A DNA stretch of 64,000 bases from Marinobacter litoralis. Lineage in GTDB: Bacteria > Pseudomonadota > Gammaproteobacteria > Pseudomonadales > Oleiphilaceae. This document shows, piece after piece, positions 7,096-16,341 of this stretch (within the stretch, counting starts at the first letter, position 1; each line of letters starts with the position of its first letter). The stretch spans positions 729,262 to 793,261 of the forward strand of contig NZ_QMDL01000002.1 of NCBI RefSeq assembly GCF_003336705.1, in the 5' to 3' direction. Both the position numbers and the translations under genes were made by a program. The notes under the pieces were generated by a model. That model was not told the DNA's origin. It did no database searches and worked only from the letters and a program-made list of their open reading frames with translations.

Positions 7096-8676
7096 ATGGC
7101 TCAGGGTAACCAAAAATCAGGTGGAGACTATTCGATAGCTCAACTTGGTGACCCGGTAGTACTTACGCTCAGTGTTGGCTTTATTGCGCTGTTTGTAGGC
7201 TTTTCTTTGTTCGACCTCAAAGGCGTCGCTGATGCGATCGGCAGCGGCTTCACCTGGACTGCCAAGTTCTTTGGCACGTACTTCCAGATGTTGCTACTGG
7301 CAACCTTCTTTATTGCAATTGGCTTGGCTTGCACTCCCGCTGCAAAAGCAAAAATCGGTAATCTGGACCGCCCGGAAATGAGCACCTTCCGCTGGCTCTC
7401 CATCATTATGTGCACACTACTGGCCGGGGGCGGCGTATTCTTTGCGGCCGGCGAGCCGGTTTACCACTTTGTGGTCACGCCACCGGCATTTGACACTGAG
7501 CCCGGCACCGTTGAGGCCGTGGCCAGTGCCATGGCGCAATCGTTTATGCACTGGGGTTTTTTGGCTTGGGCTGTACTCGGCACGTTGGCGGCCATTGTGC
7601 TGGCTCACACCCATTACGTGAAAGGCAACCCTCTCCAACCCCGCACTCTGCTTTACCCGATCTTCGGTGAACGCATCATGAGCGGCTGGGTAGGCAGCGT
7701 TGTAGACGCATTCTGCGTGATTGCCATTGTCGCGGGCACCGTTGGCCCGATCGGCTTTTTGGCGACTCAGATGAGCTTTGGCCTCAGCGAACTGTTCGGT
7801 CTGACCGATGGGCTTGGAACACAAATGGCCATTCTGGCAGCTCTGGCCGCCATTTACGTAACATCAGCCGTTACCGGCGTGCACCGCGGCATTCAGTTTT
7901 TGAGCCGGATGAACGTCTTCCTGGCGCTGGCGATTGCAGCCATCATTTTTGTCTTTGGCCCGACGCTGTTCCTCACGAACACCTACATGCAAAGCATGGG
8001 TCAGTACGTGTCGTCCTTCCTCGACATGGCGACCATGACGGCAGATACCGCACCTAACTGGTGGATGAAGTGGTGGACGGTGTTCTTCTTCGCCTGGTTC
8101 ATCGGCTATGCGCCGCTCATGGCCATCTTCGTTGCTCGTATTTCTCGCGGCCGAAGCATTCGGGAAATGATTCTTGCCGTCGCGGTTATGGCCCCGATTG
8201 CGACCACCGTATGGTTCACCCTGCTGGGTGGCTCCGGCATTTACTACCAGATGACCGGTGTGATCGATCTGGCTGAAGCATTGAACAACTTCCGCTTTGA
8301 CGTGGCGACACTGACGGTCGCTCAGGCCCTGCCCGGCGGTGGATTTATGGCGCTGGCCATTCTGATACTGACCACGATTTTTGTGGCGACCACTGGCGAC
8401 TCCATGAGCTACTCCATTGCGGTCGTCAGCTCTGGCCACGACCAGCCGAAAACCTTCGTTCGTGCCTTCTGGGGTATGGCGATGGCGGCCATGGCCGGAA
8501 TTCTGCTGTACATGGGTGCCGGTCAGATCAGTGTATTGCAGCAATTCATTGTAATCACTGCCATCCCGGTTTCTCTCATTCTGCTGCCGTCACTGTGGCT
8601 CGGCCCTAAAGCCGCCTACGCGATGGCCCGCGAGCAGAAGATCATTGAAGAAAAAGTCGTGCTGCAGCACAGCTAA
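7096..8676 (+). CDS. BCCT-family betaine/choline/carnitine carrier, copy 1
   Basis: 526 residues from ATG 7096, preceded by AAAAAGG; the longer in-frame start at 6994 is not supported because the second copy begins equivalently. Twelve hydrophobic segments are evident. The protein is shorter than osmoregulated BCCTs, lacking the long charged termini, which suits a catabolic importer. The family imports quaternary ammonium compounds or DMSP with Na+ or H+. The window holds a second, near-identical carrier at 12.2 kb. Copy 1 is followed by a strong hairpin and a convergent LysR gene, so it is transcribed alone. Confidence 0.85.
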   Translation: MAQGNQKSGGDYSIAQLGDPVVLTLSVGFIALFVGFSLFDLKGVADAIGSGFTWTAKFFGTYFQMLLLATFFIAIGLACTPAAKAKIGNLDRPEMSTFRWLSIIMCTLLAGGGVFFAAGEPVYHFVVTPPAFDTEPGTVEAVASAMAQSFMHWGFLAWAVLGTLAAIVLAHTHYVKGNPLQPRTLLYPIFGERIMSGWVGSVVDAFCVIAIVAGTVGPIGFLATQMSFGLSELFGLTDGLGTQMAILAALAAIYVTSAVTGVHRGIQFLSRMNVFLALAIAAIIFVFGPTLFLTNTYMQSMGQYVSSFLDMATMTADTAPNWWMKWWTVFFFAWFIGYAPLMAIFVARISRGRSIREMILAVAVMAPIATTVWFTLLGGSGIYYQMTGVIDLAEALNNFRFDVATLTVAQALPGGGFMALAILILTTIFVATTGDSMSYSIAVVSSGHDQPKTFVRAFWGMAMAAMAGILLYMGAGQISVLQQFIVITAIPVSLILLPSLWLGPKAAYAMAREQKIIEEKVVLQHS

Positions 8677-8693
8677 GCTTAAGCTGTATAGAT

Positions 8694-8724
8694 CCGTGGC
8701 CAAGCTCTTTGAGCTTGGCCACGG
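8694..8724. terminator. Bidirectional terminator hairpin between BCCT copy 1 and lysR
   Basis: A perfect 14-bp stem CCGTGGCCAAGCTC / GAGCTTGGCCACGG with a TTT loop lies between two convergent genes. No strong T run flanks it on either strand, but its length and location support a shared terminator. Confidence 0.7.
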
Positions 8725-8734
8725 CATCCCTTCC

Positions 8735-9619
8735 TTATTCCGGCTCGTCTTTCAGCCTTTCCAGCAAAAACCCTTCCATGATTTGCGCGGCCGGCGCCAA
8801 GGTTCGATTACTCGCCTTGACCAAGCCAATCCGGCGCACCACATCGGGCTCCTGAAGCGGAATAAAGCAGAGGTTCGCGTTATGTTCCGGAAACGCGAGC
8901 TGCGGCAAGGTCGTAACGCCTGCCCCTGCTTCCAACATGGCGATCAGAGAAATCATATTGGAAATGTAGAAGGCGCTGTTTTCGACAAGTTCGGATGCCT
9001 CAGTCCCCATCAATAACCTCGAGGTGCCGTTCCGGATCAGCTTTTCGCCCTGCAAACTTTGCCAATCAATCGATGACCGACTGGCCAGCGGGTGACTTCG
9101 ATGACACACCACACCAACCTTATCTTCGAATAAATGGGTGTAATCAAGGTCGTCATCACTTTGCCATAAACTGGTAATGCCCAGATCCACCTCGCCTTGG
9201 GCCACCATCTGACACACGTAATGGGCATTCTCATCGTGCAGACTGATGGTTAAATCCGGGAAGCGCTCGATAAAATCCGCCAGTAAGGGCGGCATGATGC
9301 GGCTGGCCACCGACGGTACCGTTGCTATGTGCACGTGACCCTGCCGGCCATCCGCCTGGCCAACCACGTCTTTCACCACTCGGTCATGCTGCCCCAATAA
9401 CTCGCGAAACCTAGGCAGACAAAACTGGCCAAACGGAGTCAGCTGGCTTTTACCCCCTCGTTCAAAAATATCCTGCCCCAGCCGCTGCTCAAGTTCCCGA
9501 ACCGCCATCGACAGCGCAGGCTGAGTGCGATGCACCCGTTTGGCGGCGGCATTGAACCCGCCTTCGTCGACCACGGTAATCACATAACGTAACTGCTGGA
9601 TTTTCAGCTCTGGCAACAT
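8735..9619 (-). CDS. LysR-family transcriptional regulator
   Basis: 294 residues from ATG 9619, with GGGGTGG upstream. The N-terminal winged helix-turn-helix reads LRYVITVVDEGGFNAAAKRVHRTQPALSMAVRELEQRLG; the effector domain begins near residue 90 (GHVHIATVPSVASRIMPPLL) and is of LysR_substrate type. It is divergent from the aldehyde dehydrogenase/dipeptidase/BCCT-2 operon and is the obvious candidate to control it. The inducer is likely the imported betaine or a catabolite, but this is inference. Confidence 0.9.
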   Translation of the reverse strand: MLPELKIQQLRYVITVVDEGGFNAAAKRVHRTQPALSMAVRELEQRLGQDIFERGGKSQLTPFGQFCLPRFRELLGQHDRVVKDVVGQADGRQGHVHIATVPSVASRIMPPLLADFIERFPDLTISLHDENAHYVCQMVAQGEVDLGITSLWQSDDDLDYTHLFEDKVGVVCHRSHPLASRSSIDWQSLQGEKLIRNGTSRLLMGTEASELVENSAFYISNMISLIAMLEAGAGVTTLPQLAFPEHNANLCFIPLQEPDVVRRIGLVKASNRTLAPAAQIMEGFLLERLKDEPE

Positions 9620-9631
9620 GACCACCACCCC

Positions 9632-9676
9632 ATAAGGATTACTTATCTTTCAATCTTTTTTATTGATTATCCTTAT
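9632..9676. promoter_or_regulatory. Inverted repeat, candidate LysR operator
   Basis: ATAAGGAT (9632-9639) and ATCCTTAT (9669-9676) are perfect inverted copies 29 bp apart, in the 104-bp gap between lysR and the aldehyde dehydrogenase gene. LysR proteins commonly bind paired sites over such a distance. The region between is very AT rich and likely holds the promoters. Confidence 0.5.
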
Positions 9677-9723
9677 TATTGCATCTTGACTAGCATGAGT
9701 GCATCGAAAATAAGGAGGCTCTC

Positions 9724-11163
9724 ATGACCAATTCTCATCCGCTTTACATCAATGGCCAGTGGGTTACCGGCACCAAAACCGTAACCAACATTAACCCGTC
9801 GGACCTTAGCGACATTATCGGCGAGTTTGATCAGGCCAGCGCAGAACAAACCCAGCAGGCCATTAGCGCTGCTCAGAGCGGCTTCGCGCAGTGGAGCAAA
9901 AGCGGGCTTGAGCAACGCTACAAAATTTTGATGGCGATTGGTGATGAACTCATTGCCCGGCAGGACGAACTGGGCGAACTCTTGTCCCGCGAAGAAGGCA
10001 AACCTTTGGCGGAAGGCAAAGGCGAAGTCTACCGCTCCGGCCAGTTCTTCCACTATTACGCGGCAGAAGTGCTCCGTCAGATCGACGAGCGCGCCGAGTC
10101 AGTCCGGCCTGGCGTTGAAATCGACATCCGCCGCGAACCACTGGGCGTGGTTGGCGTCATCAGCCCCTGGAACTTCCCGATGGCGACCGCCGTTTGGAAA
10201 ATCGCCCCCGCCCTGGCCTTTGGCAACGCGGTGGTGTTCAAGCCCGCCAATCTGGTGCCAGCCAGCGCTTGGGCTCTGACCGAAATCATCAGCAAGCAGG
10301 ATCTGCCTGCCGGCACCTTTAACCTGGTCATGGGGTCCGGCGGTGAAACCGGCGAAACCCTGATCAGCAGCCCGGGTGTGCAGGCCATTACCTTTACCGG
10401 GTCTTTGGAAGTGGGCCGCCGAGTAGCCGCCGCCACCGTGGGTAACTTGGTCAAATGCCAGCTTGAAATGGGTTCGAAAAACGCCCTCATTGTGCTGGAC
10501 GATGCCGACCTCGATCTGGCTGTTGAAGCCGCCTTTAACGGTGCCTATTCCGGCAGCGGGCAAAAGTGCACCGCATCGTCCCGCCTGATTGTGACCGATG
10601 CGGTTCATGACGAGTTCGTGTCCAAGCTGAAAGCACGGTTGGAGATTGCCAAAGTCGGGCACGCGCTGGAAGACGGCGTACAGATCGGCCCCATTGCCGA
10701 CAAACGCCAACTGGAATCCAATCTGGCCTGGATCGAGCGGGCCAAGGCTGATGGCGCCACACTAGCCTACGGTGGCTCAAGGGTTGAAGCGGAAAACGAT
10801 GGCTACTACATGGCGCCAACGCTGTTCACCGGCACTACGAACACCATGGCAATCAACCGGGATGAAATCTTCGGCCCGATTGCTTGTGTGATCCGGGTGC
10901 CCGACTACGAAACCGCATTGGCCACGCTGAACGATACCCAGTACGGCCTGACCGCCGGCATCATCACCAATTCCCTGAAGATCGCCTCGGATTTCAAAGC
11001 CCGGGCGCAAACCGGCTGCGTGATGGTCAACCTGCCGACGGCGGGTACCGACTACCACGTACCCTTTGGTGGCCGCAAAAACTCCAGCTTCGGCCCCCGC
11101 GAGCAAGGCCAGTACGCCCGCGAGTTCTACACCGTTGTAAAAACCTGCTACGTGCGGGCCTGA
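9724..11163 (+). CDS. Aldehyde dehydrogenase, alpha-ketoglutaric-semialdehyde type
   Basis: 479 residues. It has the ALDH fold with cofactor region SPWNFPMA, catalytic Glu in LEMGSKNA and catalytic Cys in GQKCTASSR. The C-terminus (DYHVPFGGRKNSSFGPREQG) is characteristic of alpha-ketoglutarate semialdehyde/2,5-dioxovalerate dehydrogenases, which feed 2-oxoglutarate into the TCA cycle with NAD(P). Shine-Dalgarno AAGGAGG precedes the ATG. It heads an operon with the dipeptidase gene 16 bp downstream and then BCCT copy 2. No upstream enzymes of hydroxyproline or sugar-acid pathways are present here, so the physiological semialdehyde is uncertain. Confidence 0.85.
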   Translation: MTNSHPLYINGQWVTGTKTVTNINPSDLSDIIGEFDQASAEQTQQAISAAQSGFAQWSKSGLEQRYKILMAIGDELIARQDELGELLSREEGKPLAEGKGEVYRSGQFFHYYAAEVLRQIDERAESVRPGVEIDIRREPLGVVGVISPWNFPMATAVWKIAPALAFGNAVVFKPANLVPASAWALTEIISKQDLPAGTFNLVMGSGGETGETLISSPGVQAITFTGSLEVGRRVAAATVGNLVKCQLEMGSKNALIVLDDADLDLAVEAAFNGAYSGSGQKCTASSRLIVTDAVHDEFVSKLKARLEIAKVGHALEDGVQIGPIADKRQLESNLAWIERAKADGATLAYGGSRVEAENDGYYMAPTLFTGTTNTMAINRDEIFGPIACVIRVPDYETALATLNDTQYGLTAGIITNSLKIASDFKARAQTGCVMVNLPTAGTDYHVPFGGRKNSSFGPREQGQYAREFYTVVKTCYVRA

Positions 11164-11179
11164 TCCGAGGAGAAGCACC

Positions 11180-12157
11180 ATGCTGACGATCGATGGACTG
11201 CAATACTCCAACTGGTCCCGGGAGATATTTGAACAGATGCACGCCGGGGGAGTCTCGGCGGTGCACGCCACCTTGGTGTACCACGAAAACACCCGCGAGA
11301 CGCTGTCGCGCTTTGGTGACTGGAACCGCCGGTTCGAACAACACAACGATCTGATCATGCCGGTGTACGAAGTTGAGGACATCCGCCGCGCGCAGGAAAG
11401 CAATCGCGTGGGCGTGTTCTTCGGTGCACAGAACTGCTCACCCATCGAAGACGACATCGACATGATCGAGGTCATGCGCAGGCTGGGCCTGATGATCATG
11501 CAGCTGACCTACAACAACCAAAGTCTTTTGGCCGCTGGTTGTTACGAAGCGGAAGACAGTGGCGTAAGCCGATTTGGCCGACAGGCCATCGCGGAGATGA
11601 ACCGGGTGGGCATGATCATCGACATGTCCCACAGCTCGGAACGTTCCACACTGGATGCCATCGAACTCTCTAGCCGGCCGGTGATTATTTCCCACGCCAA
11701 TCCGGCGTCTTTTCACCCGGCGAAGCGCAACAAGTCCGATACGGTGCTGAAGGCCATTGCAGAAAGCGGCGGAATACTCGGTTTCTCGGTGTACCCGTTT
11801 CACCTGAAGGACGGGCCCGACTGCACGCTGGAAAGCTTCTGCAACATGGTGGCGGACACCGCCGAGTTGATGGGCATTGATCACATCGGTATTGGCACCG
11901 ATTTGTGCCAGGGCCAGCCCCAATCGGTTCTGGACTGGATGCGCAATGGCCGCTGGTCAAAAGAAATGGATTTTGGCGAAGGCAATAAAAACAACGCGGG
12001 TTGGCCAAGACCGCTGTCGTGGTTCAAAGACAACCGGGACTTCCCGGCCATTATCGAAGGGCTTCGGCGCAAGGGATTCAGCGAAGGAGAAGTCGAAAAA
12101 ATCATGGGCCTTAACTGGCTGCGGCAACTGGAAATTGGCACCCGGGCTCGCACCTGA
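11180..12157 (+). CDS. M19 (renal/membrane) dipeptidase-like amidohydrolase
   Basis: 325 residues of the peptidase M19 family: DMSHSSERSTLDAIELSSRP, ISHANP and HIGIGTDLCQG are the family's metal-site regions. The N-terminal His-x-Asp metal pair (usually DGHNDLP) is replaced by IDGLQYSNW, as I recall for the dipeptidase-like protein next to the dimethylglycine/glycine-betaine demethylase genes of Pseudomonas. That subgroup may not be a true dipeptidase. Shine-Dalgarno GAGGAG is 7 nt from the ATG. The operon position between a semialdehyde dehydrogenase and a BCCT carrier suggests a role in betaine breakdown, hydrolysing an amide or similar bond. Confidence 0.75.
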   Translation: MLTIDGLQYSNWSREIFEQMHAGGVSAVHATLVYHENTRETLSRFGDWNRRFEQHNDLIMPVYEVEDIRRAQESNRVGVFFGAQNCSPIEDDIDMIEVMRRLGLMIMQLTYNNQSLLAAGCYEAEDSGVSRFGRQAIAEMNRVGMIIDMSHSSERSTLDAIELSSRPVIISHANPASFHPAKRNKSDTVLKAIAESGGILGFSVYPFHLKDGPDCTLESFCNMVADTAELMGIDHIGIGTDLCQGQPQSVLDWMRNGRWSKEMDFGEGNKNNAGWPRPLSWFKDNRDFPAIIEGLRRKGFSEGEVEKIMGLNWLRQLEIGTRART

Positions 12158-12226
12158 GCCCTTCGGGGTGCTACATGCCGGGCACCCTGTTAACGAACAA
12201 GCGCTAAAACAACAAAGGTACGCGTG

Positions 12227-13786
12227 ATGAAAAACAACAACATCAGGTCAGGCGGGGACTACTCCATAGCCCAACTTGGCGATCCGGTGGTACTGACCCT
12301 CAGCGTTGGCTTTATCGTGCTGTTTGTCGGCTTCTCGCTGTTCGACCTCAAAGCCGTTGCCGAGGTGATTGGCGAAGGCTTTGGCTGGACGGCGAGAGTC
12401 TTCGGCACCTACTTCCAGCTGTTGCTGCTGGCCACCTTCTTCATTGCCATTGGCGTGGCCTGCACACCGGCAGCCCGAGCCAAGATTGGTAATCTGGACC
12501 AGCCCGAGATGAGCACCTTCCGCTGGCTCTCCATCATCATGTGCACCTTGCTGGCCGGAGGCGGTGTGTTCTTTGCCGCCGGCGAGCCCATTTACCATTA
12601 TGTTGTCACCCCACCCGCGTTCACCTCTGAGTCCGGCACGGCCGCGGCCATTCCTCATGCGATGGCGCAGTCGTTTATGCATTGGGGCTTCCTGGCGTGG
12701 GCAGTCCTCGGCACTCTGGCTGCGATTGTTCTGGCCCATGCCCACTATGTAAACGACAAACCGTTGCAACCACGTACTCTGCTCTATCCAGTGTTTGGCG
12801 AACACATCATGAGCGGCTGGCTTGGTAGTGTTGTAGACGCTTGCTGCGTGATCGCGGTGGTGGCTGGCACGGTGGGCCCCATCGGTTTTCTGGCCACTCA
12901 GATGAGCTTTGGCCTTAGCGAATTGTTCGGCCTGACCGACGGTTTAGTGACACAGATGGCAATCCTCATTGCGCTCGCCATTATCTACGTGACCTCGGCA
13001 GTAACCGGCATTCACCGTGGCATCCAGTTCCTGAGCCGCATGAACGTGTTTCTGGCGCTGGCGGTCGCAGCCATCATTTTCGTATTCGGGCCAACGCTGT
13101 TCCTCACCAACACCTACGTTCAGGGCATGGGCGAGTACCTATCCTCCTTCATGACCATGGCCACCATGACCGCGGAAACCGCGCCCGGCTGGTGGATGCA
13201 GTGGTGGACCGTATTCTTCTTTGCCTGGTTCCTGGGCTACGCCCCGCTGATGGCGATTTTCGTGGCGCGGATTTCCCGCGGCCGAAGCATCCGCAGCATG
13301 ATTCTGGCGGTTGCGGTGATGGCCCCTGTAGCCACCACCATCTGGTTCACACTGTTGGGCGGCTCGGGCATCTATTACCAGTCCACCGGCGTGATCGACC
13401 TGACGGATGCGCTGAACAACTTCCGGTTTGATGTCGCAACCCTGACCGTTGCTCAGGCGCTTCCCGGTGGCGGTTTTATGGCACTTGCCATTCTGATTCT
13501 GACAACCGTCTTTGTGGCCACCACGGGCGACTCTATGAGCTACTCCATTGCCGTCGTCAGCTCGGGCCACGACCAGCCCAACACCTTTGTTCGAGCGTTC
13601 TGGGGCATCGCCATGGCCGGCATGGCCGCCATCCTGCTCTTCATGGGGGCCGGTCAGATCAGTGTGTTGCAGCAGTTCATTGTATTAACTGCCATTCCGG
13701 TTTCACTCATTCTGCTGCCGTCACTATGGCTTGGCCCGAAAGCGGCTTATGCCATGGCTCGCGAGCAGAACCTCATCCCACACTAG
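12227..13786 (+). CDS. BCCT-family betaine/choline/carnitine carrier, copy 2
   Basis: 519 residues from ATG 12227; GTG 12224 is also possible. It is very similar to the copy at 7.1 kb along its whole length: both share SGGDYSIAQLGDPVVLTLS, the RGIQFLSRMNVFLALA stretch and the C-terminus LLPSLWLGPKAAYAMARE. Differences are scattered, so the duplication is not recent. It is probably the substrate importer of the operon starting at 9724, following the dipeptidase gene by 69 bp. Copy 1, which stands alone, may give a second expression mode for the same or a related compound. Confidence 0.85.
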   Translation: MKNNNIRSGGDYSIAQLGDPVVLTLSVGFIVLFVGFSLFDLKAVAEVIGEGFGWTARVFGTYFQLLLLATFFIAIGVACTPAARAKIGNLDQPEMSTFRWLSIIMCTLLAGGGVFFAAGEPIYHYVVTPPAFTSESGTAAAIPHAMAQSFMHWGFLAWAVLGTLAAIVLAHAHYVNDKPLQPRTLLYPVFGEHIMSGWLGSVVDACCVIAVVAGTVGPIGFLATQMSFGLSELFGLTDGLVTQMAILIALAIIYVTSAVTGIHRGIQFLSRMNVFLALAVAAIIFVFGPTLFLTNTYVQGMGEYLSSFMTMATMTAETAPGWWMQWWTVFFFAWFLGYAPLMAIFVARISRGRSIRSMILAVAVMAPVATTIWFTLLGGSGIYYQSTGVIDLTDALNNFRFDVATLTVAQALPGGGFMALAILILTTVFVATTGDSMSYSIAVVSSGHDQPNTFVRAFWGIAMAGMAAILLFMGAGQISVLQQFIVLTAIPVSLILLPSLWLGPKAAYAMAREQNLIPH

Positions 13787-13825
13787 CTAGAATAAACGGT
13801 AGGCCAAACAGGCAAGGGTGACATC

Positions 13826-15568
13826 ATGATTTCAGCAACCTCTTCATCGATCCCCAACAACATGCGTCCAGCCAATGACGTGATGAAGCTGGAACGACTG
13901 GGCAGCATGTTTGCCAGCCGGCTGAGTTTTGTCCGCTCACTGATGCGCAAAATGATTGCGGAGCGGTGGCAGGTGGTGAACACGCAGTTTGATCTGGATA
14001 GCAACGGCCACGGATTGGCGGTGTACCGCATCACCACCCCGGAAAACTGCTACCACTGCGTGATTTTCTGTCGGGAGTTGCCTGCAGAATTACGCTCTGA
14101 CCGGGTGATCGCCGAAGCCTGGGATGTCACCTTTGCCATGGTGGAAGGCGAGGTCGAAACCTCTTTGCTGGAGCAAATGGAAGCCAATGTGCCATTGCAA
14201 GAAGCGGGGCGGCAGCACCCTCGGGTGCTGGTGCTTTCCCGCGCCAACAAAAGCCTGCGCAACTTCAGCCAGTTTGTCGAAGCCTTATCCTCTGGCCAAC
14301 AGCCGGACCCGGCCTGGCTGACGGCGGTCGGGTATCTGTACCGCACCACCGCAGTTTACGGTAACGGCAAGTTCGGCATCGCCGATTTCGCGCGGCTTCA
14401 GCGGAACTCGGATTTCAGCCGGCCGTTCGCAGCACAAATGCTCGCCGTTTACGTGCTGCGCCAGTTCTCGATTGATCAGCTCAATCACCTGGCTCAAGCC
14501 AAAGCCCCCGGTCAGGCGGTGCCTTTGCACCCGGAACTGGAGCGTTATCTGGGCATCGGTAATTCCACAGGCCTGGGTATGGCCCCGTTCCTGATCAACC
14601 ACCCACAGCTAATCCAGCAGTGGGTCTATACCCGGGAGCGGGCGCTCGCATACGTTCGGGAAAACCCCGCCACTGAGCAAATACACGCCAAACTGCGAGA
14701 GCTAATGGCGCGCGCACTTACGCACCTGCAGCAAACCAAAACCGAAGACCCGGAACAGACGCTGCGCAATCAGAGCACCGCCAAATCCATCGCGGAAACC
14801 GTCGATTGGCTCGACCGAACTTTGGCACACCCCGGGCTGTATGAAGAGCTGATTGCGTGGGCCGAAGAGCAATGCTCGCTGGAGGCGCAAGAACTGATCA
14901 ACACCTTGTTGATTGAACTGTACCCGGACCTGGTGGACAAGCTGGATGATGAACTCGGCTGTGAAGAGTCTATGGACCTGCAACCGGACATGAAAGTCCG
15001 GCAGTTAAAAGCACTGATCGAGCAAAAATTTGACTGGGCCCTCCAATACCGCGAGAACTGCCCCGAGGACAACTATTGGTTCTGGTACCGCTCGATTGAG
15101 AAAGAAGAGCCCCGGCTTGGTGTACGCGGGGCCGAATCCGGCGCTGAGAAAGAGCTGGCGCTGGCCATTGGCCCGCGTATCAGCCGTTGCTACGCCAAAC
15201 TCGAACCGTTTGTGGCCGACAACCCGAACGCCATGGTGGTGGAGTTCCTGCTCGCCCATCCGGAACAGAAAGATTGCGTGCGCCGCATTCAAACCATGGG
15301 CGAAACGCCGTATGGCGAAATTCGCGCCAACTTATGGCACCGGAATATGAAACCGATGCACCTGTTGCGCACCAAGTTGTCGTTTTTTGGTGCCAGTCGT
15401 TTTGATCCGAAGTCTGACCGCTGGGTACGCATCACCTTATTCCAGGGTGCACCGCTTGCGCGGGAACTGTGCCGCCCGGGACGCTCACTGGAACAGCTGG
15501 ATGACTGGGGCTTCCCGGTTGAGCCTATCCTCGATAACCACCACGTTGTGCAGGGTGAACAGCCATGA
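13826..15568 (+). CDS. Uncharacterised protein of the betaine-type cluster
   Basis: 580 residues, soluble, with no signal peptide or membrane segment. I do not recognise a characterised family. It is rich in alpha-helical stretches (for example MKLERLGSMFASRLSFVRSLMRKM, whose flanks are charged) and acidic overall in the middle (DLVDKLDDELGCEESMDL). A Shine-Dalgarno AAGGGTG precedes the ATG. Its stop overlaps the next start by 4 bp (ATGA), implying translational coupling with the DUF3726-like protein, and it follows BCCT copy 2 by 39 bp. Operon membership suggests a catabolic or assembly role for the same substrate. Confidence 0.7.
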   Translation: MISATSSSIPNNMRPANDVMKLERLGSMFASRLSFVRSLMRKMIAERWQVVNTQFDLDSNGHGLAVYRITTPENCYHCVIFCRELPAELRSDRVIAEAWDVTFAMVEGEVETSLLEQMEANVPLQEAGRQHPRVLVLSRANKSLRNFSQFVEALSSGQQPDPAWLTAVGYLYRTTAVYGNGKFGIADFARLQRNSDFSRPFAAQMLAVYVLRQFSIDQLNHLAQAKAPGQAVPLHPELERYLGIGNSTGLGMAPFLINHPQLIQQWVYTRERALAYVRENPATEQIHAKLRELMARALTHLQQTKTEDPEQTLRNQSTAKSIAETVDWLDRTLAHPGLYEELIAWAEEQCSLEAQELINTLLIELYPDLVDKLDDELGCEESMDLQPDMKVRQLKALIEQKFDWALQYRENCPEDNYWFWYRSIEKEEPRLGVRGAESGAEKELALAIGPRISRCYAKLEPFVADNPNAMVVEFLLAHPEQKDCVRRIQTMGETPYGEIRANLWHRNMKPMHLLRTKLSFFGASRFDPKSDRWVRITLFQGAPLARELCRPGRSLEQLDDWGFPVEPILDNHHVVQGEQP

Positions 15569-16332
15569 AAGTCTCGTTTAACGAATTACAGGGGCTGTCC
15601 CGAAAAGCCTTCATCGCCATCGGCTTTACCGAAGGTGATGCCAACGATGCCGCTGATATGGTGGCCTGGATGGAAGCCCATGGGCTGGACGGCATAGCCG
15701 CGCTCAGGAAGGGTCTGGATTTCTTGCAAAACGAGGATAAATCCCAGTCGCCGAAACTGATCTACCAAGACGCGGATTTGTGCGTGGTCGATGCCGAGAA
15801 CAAAACCGTGCTCGGTCACGCCAGCCTGGCGATCGAGTTGGGGTATGCAAAATGCCGCGCCCGCGGCCTTTCCGTCACCAAAATACGCCATTGCCACAAC
15901 CGCATGTTGATTGTGGGCTATCTGTCTCGCATTGCGCGCCGAGGCATGAGCGTAACGGCATTCTGGCGCAACTCTCACGAACCACTGACCGAAATTCTGG
16001 TGAGTTTTAAATCCGGCGAAGCAGAGCCTGAAATCTGCATGTACGGGTTGGCATCGACACCCGACGACACAGAACCCAACAACGGCATCACGCTCGTGAT
16101 GGTGAACCATGTGGACCTGCTGCCTAACCTCAAACCCGATGCACCGGCCAATGATCTGATTCTGCAAAACCGCGCCGCCATGCTGGACTGGCATGAACGG
16201 TCGCTGGTTGATGGCATCGAAGTGGACCCGGAACTTTGGGATCGCCTGAAACTTCTGGCAACAAAAATGCTGGTGGAATCCTCGGAAGACTCACGCCAAG
16301 GCGCTGGCGCAGGCACCAACGACAACGATTAA
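15565..16332 (+). CDS. DUF3726-like protein, distantly related to Ldh2-type dehydrogenases
   Basis: 255 residues. The N-terminus (LQGLSRKAFIAIGFTEGDANDAADMVAWMEAHGLDGIAAL) resembles the start of YlbC/Ldh2-type malate-lactate dehydrogenases, but the protein is shorter and the NADH-binding core is not evident. I place it with DUF3726 from memory of that family. It overlaps the preceding gene by 4 bp and is followed after 9 bp by ridA, so the three are one unit. The tail (GAGAGTNDND) is low complexity. The biochemical role is unknown. Confidence 0.6.
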   Translation: MKVSFNELQGLSRKAFIAIGFTEGDANDAADMVAWMEAHGLDGIAALRKGLDFLQNEDKSQSPKLIYQDADLCVVDAENKTVLGHASLAIELGYAKCRARGLSVTKIRHCHNRMLIVGYLSRIARRGMSVTAFWRNSHEPLTEILVSFKSGEAEPEICMYGLASTPDDTEPNNGITLVMVNHVDLLPNLKPDAPANDLILQNRAAMLDWHERSLVDGIEVDPELWDRLKLLATKMLVESSEDSRQGAGAGTNDND

Positions 16333-16341
16333 GGAGCTCCT

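Noticed and set aside
7864-8544. A 226-codon frame on the minus strand opposite BCCT copy 1
   Set aside because: It is fully opposite a strong membrane-protein gene and its product is a low-complexity His/Arg/Gly-rich chain with no family features; the same shadow appears opposite copy 2.
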